Below are positions 48,256 to 59,273 of a stretch of 64,000 nt of DNA, one piece after another. The translations under genes were made by a program, and so were the position numbers. The notes under the pieces were generated by a model. The model was not told the origin of the DNA, did no database searches, and was given only the letters and a program-made list of their open reading frames with translations. Positions within the stretch are counted from its first letter, which is position 1; every line of letters starts with the position of its first letter. Source of the DNA: Micromonospora_I sp040659735 (GTDB lineage: Bacteria; Actinomycetota; Actinomycetes; Mycobacteriales; Micromonosporaceae). The stretch covers positions 1 to 64,000 of the forward strand of contig NZ_JBFANZ010000022.1 in NCBI RefSeq assembly GCF_040659735.1, read 5' to 3'.

Positions 48256-49884
48256 TCAGCCCATGTGGGGGTAGCGGAAGTCGGTCGCCGGCACGAACGT
48301 CTCCTTGATGGTGCGCGGCGACGTCCAGCGGGCCAGGTTGTGCCAGGAGCCCGCCTTGTCGTTGGTGCCGCTGGCCCGGGCGCCACCGAACGGCTGCTGC
48401 CCGACCACGGCCCCGGTCGGCTTGTCGTTGATGTAGAAGTTGCCGGCCGCGTAGCGCAGTGTCTCGCTCGCCCAGTCGACGACGCGACGGTCGTCGGCGA
48501 AGATCGAGCCGGTCAGCGCGTACGCCGCGGAACCCTCCGCCTGGGTCACCACGCTCTCGAAGCGCTCGTCGTCGAAGACGTGCACCGACAGGATCGGCCC
48601 GAAGAACTCCGTGGTGAAGACGTCGTGCGTCGGGTCGGTGCACTCGACGACGGTGGGCCGGACGAAGAAGCCCTCGGAGTCGTCGGCGGTGCCGCCGGCG
48701 ATCACGGTGCAGGCGTCGTCCTTCTTCATCATGTCCAGTGCCGCGGCGTGCCGTGCGAACGCGCGGGCGTCGATCACCGCCCCGCCGAAGTTACGGAAAT
48801 CGGTCACGTCGCCGTACGCGATGGAGCCAGTGGTCGCGGCGAGCCGGTCGCGCAGCCCACCATCCCAGATCGATCGCGGGATGTACGCCCGCGACGCCGC
48901 CGAGCACTTCTGCCCCTGGTATTCGAAGGCGCCGCGAACCAACGCGGTGTGCAGCGCATCCACGTCGGCGCTGCTGTGCGCGACAACGAAGTCCTTGCCG
49001 CCGGTCTCTCCCACCAGGCGCGGGTAGGACCGGTAGCGGTCGATGTTGTCCCCGATGGTGCGCCACAGGTGCTGGAAGACCTTGGTCGAGCCGGTGAAGT
49101 GGATGCCGGCGAGGTCGGGGTCCGCGAGGGTGACCTCGGAAACCTCGATCCCGTGCCCGGTGACCATGTTGATCACGCCGGGCGGCAGGCCGGCGGCCTC
49201 GAAGAGCCGCATCGTGAAGTGGGCCGCGAACTGCTGCGTCGGCGCCGGCTTCCAGACCACCGTGTTGCCCATCAGCGCGGGGGCCGACGGGAGGTTGCCC
49301 GCGATGGCGGTGAAGTTGAACGGGGTGATCGCGTAGACGAAGCCCTCGAGGGGCCGGTGGTCGAAGCGGTTCCACACCCCGGGCGAGGACTGCGGCTGCT
49401 CGCCGAGGAGCTTGTGCGCGAACGCGACGTTGAACCGGAGGAAGTCGATCAGCTCACAGGCGGAGTCGATCTCGGCCTGGTAGGCCGTCTTCGACTGGCC
49501 GAGCATGGTCGCACCGTTGAGCGTGTCACGCCAGGGCCCGGCGAGCAGTTCGGCGGCGCGCAGGAAGATCGCGGCCCGGTCTTCGAAGGACAAAGCACGC
49601 CACATCGGGGCGGCTTTCTTCGCGGCCGTCACCGCCGCGACGGCGTCGGCGTTGGTCGCGTTGTGGGTGACCCCCAGCACGTGCCGGTGCCGGTGCGGCT
49701 GCACGACCTCGATCGCCGCGCCCGCGCCCATCCGCTGCTGACCGTCGATGGTCATGGTCAGCTCGAGCCGCTCGCCGGCGAGTTCGCCGAGACGCCGCTC
49801 CAGGCTGGCGCGCTCGGCGCTGCCCGGCGCGTAGTGGCGGCCGGGCTCGTTGCGCGGCTCGGGTACGGAGAAGACGGCGTCCAT
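48256..49884 (-). CDS. pruA: L-glutamate gamma-semialdehyde dehydrogenase (1-pyrroline-5-carboxylate dehydrogenase)
   Basis: The 542-aa aldehyde dehydrogenase completes proline breakdown by oxidising glutamate semialdehyde to glutamate with NAD+. Family features: RHRHVLGVTHNATNADAVAAVTAAKKA, VWNRFDHRPLEGFVYAITPFN, LMGNTVVWKPAPTQ, IHFTGSTKVFQHLWRTIG, catalytic Glu in LVGETGGKDF, and catalytic Cys in FEYQGQKCSAASRAYIP. The end GQQPFGGARASGTNDKAGSW is typical of the P5CDH subgroup. ATG 49884 has GGGAGCC upstream. No proline dehydrogenase gene is next to it in the window. Confidence 0.95.
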   Translation of the reverse strand: MDAVFSVPEPRNEPGRHYAPGSAERASLERRLGELAGERLELTMTIDGQQRMGAGAAIEVVQPHRHRHVLGVTHNATNADAVAAVTAAKKAAPMWRALSFEDRAAIFLRAAELLAGPWRDTLNGATMLGQSKTAYQAEIDSACELIDFLRFNVAFAHKLLGEQPQSSPGVWNRFDHRPLEGFVYAITPFNFTAIAGNLPSAPALMGNTVVWKPAPTQQFAAHFTMRLFEAAGLPPGVINMVTGHGIEVSEVTLADPDLAGIHFTGSTKVFQHLWRTIGDNIDRYRSYPRLVGETGGKDFVVAHSSADVDALHTALVRGAFEYQGQKCSAASRAYIPRSIWDGGLRDRLAATTGSIAYGDVTDFRNFGGAVIDARAFARHAAALDMMKKDDACTVIAGGTADDSEGFFVRPTVVECTDPTHDVFTTEFFGPILSVHVFDDERFESVVTQAEGSAAYALTGSIFADDRRVVDWASETLRYAAGNFYINDKPTGAVVGQQPFGGARASGTNDKAGSWHNLARWTSPRTIKETFVPATDFRYPHMG

Positions 49885-50177
49885 CACAGGCTCCCGGATG
49901 ATCTCGACTGCATTGGCGAAATCGGACCGACCGGGGCTCTTCGTGGGAGCCACAACGGCAGATCCTCGCCCAATCCTCGCACGGCCTCCGCCCGCCCACG
50001 GTCGCGCCGTGCAGCACCGGCAGCCGGCTCCGAACCGGCCGCGCGTCGTGCCCTACCGGCACCGCGCGGGTCGGGTCAGGGTCGCGCGTACCCTGAACAA
50101 CCGGTGCCCCGGCGGCACCTCACCGCTGTCTCAGCCGCCTCCACGCCCGCGGCCGGCGATCCGTCGAAGGGGAGACG

Positions 50178-51188
50178 ATGACGAACGAGACCGGCATCTC
50201 CGCGCCCGCGCGCCCGGCCGACCCCGAGCCGACCGGCGCGTCCGCCGCGCCGGTCACGGGCACGGAGGACGGCGCCCGGCCCGCCGCCGCGATCGGCGCG
50301 GTGTGGCTGGCGGCTCTCGCCCTGCTCTGGCTCGCCGTGATGCTCCGATCCGTGCAGGCGTCATTGGAGTCACCGGGCGACGGGGTCTTCGGGATCACCG
50401 CGGCGGCCATCGGACTGCCTGCGGTGATCTCCGCCGCGCTGGTCGGCGGTGCGGGCGTCGGCCTGGCCGTACGCCGATTCTTCGGACGCCACCTGCACGA
50501 CCACCCGACCGCGCGGTTCGCCATCGCGGTCGGCGCCGGCCTGGTCAGCGGGGTCGGCTCGGCCACCGCGGTCGTGCTCGGGCACGGCAACGGCGGCTCG
50601 GCGATCATGGTGCTGGGCGGCACGATCGCCGCCGGCGCCACGATCGGCGGCGCGCTCGCCGGCATCCGGGCGAGCGCCGTGGTCGGCGCAGGCGTGGCGG
50701 CGTCGCTCGGCGTCTTCCTGCTCACCTTCGTCCGGGAGCTGTTCAAGTCCGACCTGCTCACCCTCTTCGGGGCGGGCGACAATGCCGTCTCGTTGCTGAA
50801 CGCCCAGCACTGGCTGGCGTTGGCCGGATCGGTGCTCGGCGGCCTGGTCGCCGGAGTGATCGCCTTCGCCTATCTGCGCCGGGCGGTACGCCACCTCGAG
50901 GCGCCGCCGCGCTGGCCGGTGTACCTGCTCGCCGGCGCCGGCACCGGGGTGATGCTGCTGCTCACCGAGGTGATCACCCGTGTCGGTGGCGCCCAGGTGC
51001 TCGCCCTGGCGCGCTCGGTCAGCGAAGACGACAGCGCGTTCCAGGACATGGCGGACAGCGCCCGGATCAACGCCGGCCTGGTCGTCCTCTTCGTCGGGGC
51101 GATCACCGCGATGATCGCGTTCGGCCGGACGTTGCGCCCCGCGCACGAGCCGACCGACGAGCCCACGGAGCCCGCGCCAGCCCACTGA
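50178..51188 (+). CDS. Hypothetical multi-pass membrane protein (336 aa)
   Basis: The protein has a Pro/Ala-rich cytoplasmic N-terminus of about 35 residues and about eight membrane helices (AIGAVWLAALALLWLAVML; AAIGLPAVISAALVGGAGVGLAV; FAIAVGAGLVSGVGSATAVV; IMVLGGTIAAGATIGGALAG; ASAVVGAGVAASLGVFLLTF; LALAGSVLGGLVAGVIAF; VYLLAGAGTGVMLLLTEVI; NAGLVVLFVGAITAMIAF). Glycine zippers are abundant. No named family is recognised. ATG 50178 has GGGGAGACG upstream. It diverges from pruA. Confidence 0.8.
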   Translation: MTNETGISAPARPADPEPTGASAAPVTGTEDGARPAAAIGAVWLAALALLWLAVMLRSVQASLESPGDGVFGITAAAIGLPAVISAALVGGAGVGLAVRRFFGRHLHDHPTARFAIAVGAGLVSGVGSATAVVLGHGNGGSAIMVLGGTIAAGATIGGALAGIRASAVVGAGVAASLGVFLLTFVRELFKSDLLTLFGAGDNAVSLLNAQHWLALAGSVLGGLVAGVIAFAYLRRAVRHLEAPPRWPVYLLAGAGTGVMLLLTEVITRVGGAQVLALARSVSEDDSAFQDMADSARINAGLVVLFVGAITAMIAFGRTLRPAHEPTDEPTEPAPAH

Positions 51189-51203
51189 CCGCGGCGGGGT
51201 GCC

Positions 51204-51704
51204 CTAGACGAACGTGTCGAGCTCGGAGACGTCGTACCACTCCAGCTCGTGGTCCTCCGCCCCGTCGACGGTGAACTGGGCGTCGGGATCACCCGCCCCC
51301 GCCTCTTCGATCACCGCCGCCGCCGCGGCGATGTCGTCGGCCGCATCGGCGCTGTCCACGTGGATCGCGGCGACCGCGCGCACCGGCACCGGCCCGACGA
51401 GTCGCACCGCGCTTGAGCCGAGCTCGCCGTCACCGCGCTGCACCGCCGCCGGAGGCAGATCGGCCGAGACCACGACCCGGCGGCGGGGCGCGGCGGGATC
51501 CTGGCGCAGCAGTCGGAGCGCTCCCTGGGCGGCGCGGGTGAACGCGACGTACTCGAGCTCCTCCTCGTCGCCCTCGGCGTACCACTCCCGCAACGCGGGG
51601 GTGACCGCGTCGGCGGAGTCCGCGGTCAGCTCGCCCGTCGTGCGCAGGGTGCTCAGCATCGGCATGGTGGCCGGCACGTACACCCGGATGAGCTGCTCTG
51701 TCAC
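51204..51704 (-). CDS. Small hypothetical protein (166 aa), conserved-looking in actinobacteria
   Basis: The protein begins VTEQLIRVYVPATMPMLSTL and continues LTADSADAVTPALREWYAEG, EELEYVAFTRAAQGALRLL and RRVVVSADLP. It ends with an acidic DHELEWYDVSELDTFV. The pattern fits a DUF of the type often annotated near secA in Micromonosporaceae (DUF6912-like); the exact name is from memory. Alpha/beta fold, cytoplasmic, function unknown. GTG 51704 has GGGAGA upstream. Converges with the membrane protein gene, 15 bp apart. Confidence 0.75.
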   Translation of the reverse strand: MTEQLIRVYVPATMPMLSTLRTTGELTADSADAVTPALREWYAEGDEEELEYVAFTRAAQGALRLLRQDPAAPRRRVVVSADLPPAAVQRGDGELGSSAVRLVGPVPVRAVAAIHVDSADAADDIAAAAAVIEEAGAGDPDAQFTVDGAEDHELEWYDVSELDTFV

Positions 51705-51924
51705 CGCACGGTCTCCCAACTCGACACCTGCGCGCCGGCAACACCGGCCGCGCCCGGCGCCGGTTCGCGGCGCCGCCCCCTGTCCTACACCCCGCAACGC
51801 CCCGTCGGAAGCTCATCCGGCCCGGTGTGTCCGATCAGCAATGCCCGGCCCGCGCACAGGAGTGGCCCGCGGGGCGGTCGATGGCAAACTAGGACGACCG
51901 CCGTCCACCCCTCCGGGAGTCACC

Positions 51925-52152
51925 GTGGAACCGAGGTTCCTGCAGCTGTCCGACGTCGCCGCCGAGCTGAACGTGTCGGACTCGCAGGTCTACCACATGG
52001 TGCGCAGCGGCGAACTTCCGGCGATCAAGATCGGCGGCCGGGGCCAGTGGCGGGTGGAACGCGCGCGGCTGGAGGAGTACATCCAGCGGAAATACGCCGA
52101 GACCTCCGAATGGGTGCACGGGAACCCGCTGGTCGATCGCGAACCGGAATAG
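51925..52152 (+). CDS. BldC/excisionase-type helix-turn-helix protein
   Basis: The 75-aa product is a single MerR-like winged HTH of the excisionase family: FLQLSDVAAELNVSDSQVYHM, then VRSGELPAIKIGGRGQWRVER and LEEYIQRKY. Its length suits the small BldC-like DNA-binding proteins of actinobacteria, which bind DNA cooperatively; here a regulatory role is inferred. GTG 51925 has GGGAG upstream; the large upstream part of the open frame is a shadow. It stands alone on the plus strand before the Rv3235-like gene. Confidence 0.88.
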   Translation: MEPRFLQLSDVAAELNVSDSQVYHMVRSGELPAIKIGGRGQWRVERARLEEYIQRKYAETSEWVHGNPLVDREPE

Positions 52153-52215
52153 CCGACCGCACATCCCCGGCCCCGGCCGCGCCGATCCCCGCGATCGCTC
52201 CATCCTTACCCGCCC

Positions 52216-52289
52216 CGGTCCCGCCGGAGGCGGTCGCAGACGTCTGGACGCCCGGTCCCGCGTGAGGCGGTCGCAGACGTCTGGACGCC
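52216..52289. repeat. Tandem 37-bp repeat, two units
   Basis: Units 52216-52252 and 52253-52289 differ at about two positions; both contain GCGGTCGCAGACGTCTGGAC. They lie between the HTH gene and the Rv3235-like gene. Possibly a duplicated regulatory site, as GACGTC is itself palindromic. Confidence 0.8.
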
Positions 52290-52422
52290 GCGCGAGGGCG
52301 GTGCTGCCCTGCGCGTGCCGATTCCGGCGGCATGCCGCATTGACCCCAACGGATATCGTCCAGTATGAATGAGGCTTGTCGAAGGCAAACGAAGGTAAAC
52401 GCAAGATCGAGAGGAGCACGGC

Positions 52423-53016
52423 GTGCAGCCTGTGCGGATCCCGGCCCGCCCCGTCGTACGGCTACGCCCGGCGCCCCCTCTCGACCCGCCCTTCGAGGAC
52501 GAGTCCGACCCGCAGACCTGGGCGCTGCCGTCGGGCGCCCGGCAGCTCGCGCTGAAACTCGGCCCCGTCGCGCGCACCGACACGGTCCGGCGCCGTCGCG
52601 CAGAACCGGCCGCGACGGTCCCGCCGGCGGACGACGTCCCCCGAGCCCTGCCGTCCGACGCGCTGGCCGCGGCGTCCCCGGAGGCCCGTCAGGCCGCCCG
52701 CCGTTTCCTCACCACCTGTCTGGAGATCTTCAACGGGTACCGGCCGGTCTCCCACATCCGGCCGCTGTCCGGTCCGTTTCACGCCCAGGCGATCAGCCAG
52801 CATCTGGCGACCGGGATCGACCGGATGGCCGGGCACCGGGTCATTGGGCGGCCGAAGGAGTTGGTGCGGCTGCGGACGCTGCGGGTCTGCGAGCCGCGGC
52901 GCGGCGTCGCGGAGGCCGCCGCCGCCCTGAGCGCGGCCGGGCGCACCTGGGCCATCGCGTTCCGCCTCGAACAACGCGGCGGCAGCTGGGTCGGCAGGAT
53001 GGCCGAACTTCTCTGA
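52423..53016 (+). CDS. Rv3235 family protein
   Basis: The 197-aa protein has a proline/arginine-rich N-terminal half (VRIPARPVVRLRPAPPLDPP). The conserved C-terminal half, LEIFNGYRPVSHIRPLSGPF, then VRLRTLRVCEPRRGVAEAAA and AIAFRLEQRGGSWVGRM, looks like the family named after M. tuberculosis Rv3235. The family is found near secA1 in many actinobacteria, as here; its function is unknown. The C-terminal half looks like an alpha/beta fold. GTG 52423 is the start, with GAGGAG about 6 bases before. It converges on secA. Confidence 0.85.
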   Translation: MQPVRIPARPVVRLRPAPPLDPPFEDESDPQTWALPSGARQLALKLGPVARTDTVRRRRAEPAATVPPADDVPRALPSDALAAASPEARQAARRFLTTCLEIFNGYRPVSHIRPLSGPFHAQAISQHLATGIDRMAGHRVIGRPKELVRLRTLRVCEPRRGVAEAAAALSAAGRTWAIAFRLEQRGGSWVGRMAELL

Positions 53017-53063
53017 CCGGCACCCCGTGCGCTCAGCCGGCGCGACCGTGGGCGCCGTACACG

Positions 53064-53098
53064 ACGAAGGCTCCCCGCGAAACGCGGGGAGCCTTCGT
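53064..53098. terminator. Bidirectional terminator between the Rv3235-like gene and secA
   Basis: A perfect 15-bp stem (53064-53078 and 53084-53098) with the loop GAAAC lies between the two convergent stops. One of the strongest hairpins in the window. Confidence 0.9.
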
Positions 53099-53112
53099 CA
53101 GCAGACGTACGG

Positions 53113-55968
<2,856 letters not shown>

Positions 55969-56132
55969 GGATCAACGCTCCCCTAGACAGTCTGCCGAAC
56001 CATCGTAGGCGCACCATGAGCCGAATCGTCAGTCACGGCCCCCGCCGATCCGTCGGAAGTCGACATTTCGCCCAGCCGGCCCGCTCCCGCCCAGCACAAT
56101 CCCGTTACGCCGAGGGTGAAACCTCCGGCAGG

Positions 56133-57314
56133 ATGGCGGGCGTGGAACCCCTGGAAATCTCCGAAGACGGCCTGCTGCTGCGCCCCTGGCGCCCGGAGGA
56201 CGCCGACGCGCTCCACCGGGCGTGCCAGGACGCGGACATCCGGCGCTGGTCCGCCCTTCCGTCGCCCTACCCCAGGGAGCACGCCGTCGCGTTCGTCGAG
56301 CGGACCGCGCCGAAATGGCTGGCCGACGACATCGCCTACCACCTGGGTGTCTTCGACGCCGCGACCGGCCACCTGCTCGGCACCTGCGCGCTCAACGCGC
56401 TCGACTTGGCGCGCGGCGACGCCCGGATCGGCTACTGGACGGCGCCGTGGGCGCGCGGGCACGGGGTCGCCGAGCGGGCGTGCCGACTGCTGGCCCGGTG
56501 GGCCTTCGAGGAGTTGGGACTGGAGCGCATCGGCTGGCGGGCCGTGGTCGGCAACCATGCGTCCCGGCTCGTCGCGCTCCGGCTCGGCGTACGGATGGAA
56601 GGAATACAGCGGGCGGGGTTGCGCCACAGCGACGGCCGCCGCGCCGACGCCTGGGCCGGTTCGCTGCTCCCCGGCGATCTGGTCGACGGGGAGCGGCGAC
56701 CGGCGCCGCCGGGTTCGGTGCAGGCCCGGCGGGCGGCGGTGTTCGGACACGAGCAGCCGGTGCTCTTCGCGAGCACCCGGCACGGCGAGATCCGGCTGCG
56801 CGCTCCCGAGGAGCGGGACGTCGACGCGGTGGTCACCGCCTGCCAGGACCCGGAGACGCTGCGCTGGACGACGGTCCCCGACCCGTACGGTCGCGGGGAC
56901 GCGGAATTCTTCGTCGGGCCGCACACCCGGGGACGGTGGGAGCGCGGAGACGGCGCGGTCTTCGCGGTGGCGGACTCCACCGACCGGTACGTGGGCTCGA
57001 TGGAACTGCGGATCTCCCTCGGCGACCCGGCGGTGGCCGACGTCGGCTTCATGGTGACGCCGGCGGCACGCGGTCTCGGGTACGCCCCGGCCGCCCTCGC
57101 CGCGCTCTGCGCGTTTGGCTTCACCAGTCTCGGACTGGCCCGTATCGAGTGGCGCGCCAACGTGGGCAACACCGCTTCCCGACGGGTGGCCGAGAAGGCG
57201 GGCTTCGTGATGGAGGGCACCACGCGCGGCGGGGTCGCGCACCGCGACGAGCGGATCGACGCGTGGGTTGCCGCCCTGCTGCCCCGGGACGCGATAAATC
57301 CTGGGCCGCGATAG
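56133..57314 (+). CDS. Tandem GNAT acetyltransferase (two RimJ/RimL-type domains)
   Basis: The 393-aa protein contains two complete GNAT modules. The first (about 8-170) has LLLRPWRPEDADALHRACQD, GYWTAPWARGHGVAERACRL (acetyl-CoA loop region) and LERIGWRAVVGNHASRLVAL. The second (about 215-385) repeats this with IRLRAPEERDVDAVVTACQD, GFMVTPAARGLGYAPAALAAL and LARIEWRANVGNTASRRVAE. Both keep the pyrophosphate-binding loop (R/Q-G-x-G), though the first reads RGHGV. Substrate unknown; a ribosomal protein or small amine is possible. ATG 56133 is used; GTG 56142 is a close alternative. Confidence 0.88.
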   Translation: MAGVEPLEISEDGLLLRPWRPEDADALHRACQDADIRRWSALPSPYPREHAVAFVERTAPKWLADDIAYHLGVFDAATGHLLGTCALNALDLARGDARIGYWTAPWARGHGVAERACRLLARWAFEELGLERIGWRAVVGNHASRLVALRLGVRMEGIQRAGLRHSDGRRADAWAGSLLPGDLVDGERRPAPPGSVQARRAAVFGHEQPVLFASTRHGEIRLRAPEERDVDAVVTACQDPETLRWTTVPDPYGRGDAEFFVGPHTRGRWERGDGAVFAVADSTDRYVGSMELRISLGDPAVADVGFMVTPAARGLGYAPAALAALCAFGFTSLGLARIEWRANVGNTASRRVAEKAGFVMEGTTRGGVAHRDERIDAWVAALLPRDAINPGPR

Positions 57315-57637
57315 ATCCTTCAGCCGGGATGAATCCCGGGGCGCGATAGCTCCGGCACCCCGCTGAGCCACGGACCGGCCAGGCCCGGCGTCGCCTGCTG
57401 CGGGCCTGGCACGGTCGCGGCTCTCAAGGGCAGAATTCCTCCCGGTACGGCGGTCAGCGGGGTGACGCGCCGCCCGGCAGGTCGGAATCACAGCGTTGGT
57501 AGCGGGTACCGGAAAGGGCGGGCCTACGCCGTCGGAGCCGCTGCGCGGCCGGCTGCCGCCCCGCCCCGGTCACGGATGTCCGCCCACGCTCGCGCCGGAG
57601 GGCGCGCCGGGGCCGGACCCTGCCCAACCCGTCCGTT
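57315..57637. other. 323-bp region between convergent genes, with hairpins and degenerate repeats
   Basis: A perfect 10-bp terminator stem is at 57378-57410. Three loose copies of GCGATAGATCC are at about 57289-57352 (57289, 57309 and 57341). No frame looks like a gene. Confidence 0.5.
57378..57410. terminator. Hairpin between GNAT and hpf stops
   Basis: GCCAGGCCCG (57378-57387) and its exact complement (57401-57410) with a 13-nt loop. It lies in the gap between the convergent GNAT and hpf genes. Confidence 0.7.
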
Positions 57638-58285
57638 TCACAAGGCGAGGGAGATGATCCCGTAGTCGTAGCCCTTACGTCGGTAGACGACGCTGGCGCG
57701 GCCGGTCTCCTTGTCGTGGAACAGATAGAAGTCGTGACCGACGAGCTCCATCTGGAACAACGCGTCGTCGACGGTCATCGGCTCTGCCGGGTGTTCCTTC
57801 TCCCGGACGATGTGCCATGGCTGGTCCTCATGCTGTTCGAGCACGCCGTGCTCAAGCACGGCGACAGAGCCACCGTCACTGCTCGCGGCCACGTTCTCCG
57901 GCACCAGCGCCGGCTCGTCGAAGCCGACGGTCGGGAGGCCGGCCGTCGCCTCGGCGACGGAGACGGGCGCGTGCCGTCCGCGGTGGATGCGGCGCCGGTC
58001 GGCGGCGCGGCGCAGCCGGGTGTCCAATTTGTTGATCGCGGTGTCGAGTGCGGCGTAGAAGTCCTTCGCGCACGCCTCAGCGCGGATGACGGGCCCGCGG
58101 GAGACACAGGTGATCTCGACGCGCTGGCAATGGTCGGACTGACGCGGATTGCGCTCGTGAAAAAGTTCGACGTCCACGCGGATGATCTTGTGGTCGTAAC
58201 GCTCTATCTTGGTGAGTTTCTCGGCGACATGAACTCTGTAGTGGTCGGGCACCTCAACGTTGCGGCCCTTGACGACGATATCCAC
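57638..58285 (-). CDS. hpf: Long-form ribosome hibernation promoting factor (HPF/RaiA)
   Basis: The 215-aa protein has the S30AE domain at residues 1-100 (MDIVVKGRNVEVPDHYRVHV, then VELFHERNPRQSDHCQRVEI and FYAALDTAINKLDTRLRRA). A linker follows, then the C-terminal dimerising domain (PMTVDDALFQMELVGHDFYLF, FHDKETGRASVVYRRKGYDYG, GIISL) that makes 100S ribosomes. Long-form architecture is therefore complete. GTG 58285 has GGAGG seven bases upstream; an ATG at 58289 is in another frame. It sits in the conserved comF-hpf-secA block. Confidence 0.96.
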   Translation of the reverse strand: MDIVVKGRNVEVPDHYRVHVAEKLTKIERYDHKIIRVDVELFHERNPRQSDHCQRVEITCVSRGPVIRAEACAKDFYAALDTAINKLDTRLRRAADRRRIHRGRHAPVSVAEATAGLPTVGFDEPALVPENVAASSDGGSVAVLEHGVLEQHEDQPWHIVREKEHPAEPMTVDDALFQMELVGHDFYLFHDKETGRASVVYRRKGYDYGIISLAL

Positions 58286-58543
58286 GCATGACCTCCAGAT
58301 GATCGGACGGTCTCCTGCAGAAACAAAACCCGGCCGGCCGGCCGTTGGGCTGGCGATGTCGACCGGTGCTACCGAACGGCCCGCCTCCTTTCCGCTGTGG
58401 GGCGGCGGTGTTGATCACCGGTCATACCCCCATGAAGACGACGCTAACCTCTGTTCGGCCATGAGTCACCAGTCCTGAGCAAGACCGTTTCGAGGAGATT
58501 CGCCCATCCGGCTCGAAGAGGCGAAAAGGGCAACTCGTTTGGG

Positions 58544-59260
58544 TTAACGGACGTCTCTCCGCCGCGTCGCCGCAAGTAACGCGGCGCGATCGACCCGTAC
58601 CCCGACATCCCGGAGCAGGTCACTGACCGCGGCGAGGGTCGCACCCGTGGTGACGATGTCGTCGAGGACGATCACCAGCCGTCCCGCCGCCACCCGGCGC
58701 AGCCCGGCCATCCGCGTCGCGCGTACCCGGAACGACGCCGCGGCCGCCGCCGCCCGGCCCGCGCTGTCCAAAGTCGCCGAATCCGCACGCGGCAGCGCGC
58801 GGAGCGGCCGGGCGAGCGCCACCGGCCATCCGGCGCGGCGCAGAGGCCCGGCCGCGTGCCGGGCCAGTCGCCAGAGGTGGTCACCGTGCCGGGCCCGCGC
58901 GGCCTTCGCCGTCGCCGGCACGGGAACGAGGAGCACGCCGCGCGGCACGCCGCCCGCCGCCGCTGCGACCACATCCGCCAGCAGTGTCCCGAGTGGCCGC
59001 GCCAGACCGTGCCGGCCCCGCTCCTTGTAGGCGAGCAGCACCTCGCGGAGCGCCCCGTCGTACTCGCCGAGGGCCACGCAGCCGGGCAGCCCCGCCGGGG
59101 CGGGCGTCGGGCGTGCCGCGCGGGGCCGCAGCGCCTCCAGCTCCGTCACACAGGCATCGCACGCGCCCTGCCGCAGCGGAACCCCGCGTTCCCGGCACCC
59201 CGCGCACTCCGCCGGCAGCAGCAGGTCGGTCAGGCCGGCCCACACCTCTCCCACCGACAT
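58544..59260 (-). CDS. ComF-family phosphoribosyltransferase-like protein
   Basis: The 238-aa protein begins with a Zn-binding segment (LLLPAECAGCRERGVPL ... CDACVTELEAL: two Cys pairs). It continues with a PRTase fold with VLLVPVPATAKAARARHGD and the PRPP loop RLVIVLDDIVTTGATLAAVSDLL. In transformable bacteria ComF helps DNA uptake; in actinobacteria the role is not known. ATG 59260 is used. It lies 13 bp after lpqB and before hpf, as in M. tuberculosis (Rv3242c). Confidence 0.92.
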   Translation of the reverse strand: MSVGEVWAGLTDLLLPAECAGCRERGVPLRQGACDACVTELEALRPRAARPTPAPAGLPGCVALGEYDGALREVLLAYKERGRHGLARPLGTLLADVVAAAAGGVPRGVLLVPVPATAKAARARHGDHLWRLARHAAGPLRRAGWPVALARPLRALPRADSATLDSAGRAAAAAASFRVRATRMAGLRRVAAGRLVIVLDDIVTTGATLAAVSDLLRDVGVRVDRAALLAATRRRDVR

Positions 59261-59273
59261 CCCGATCGCGCCC

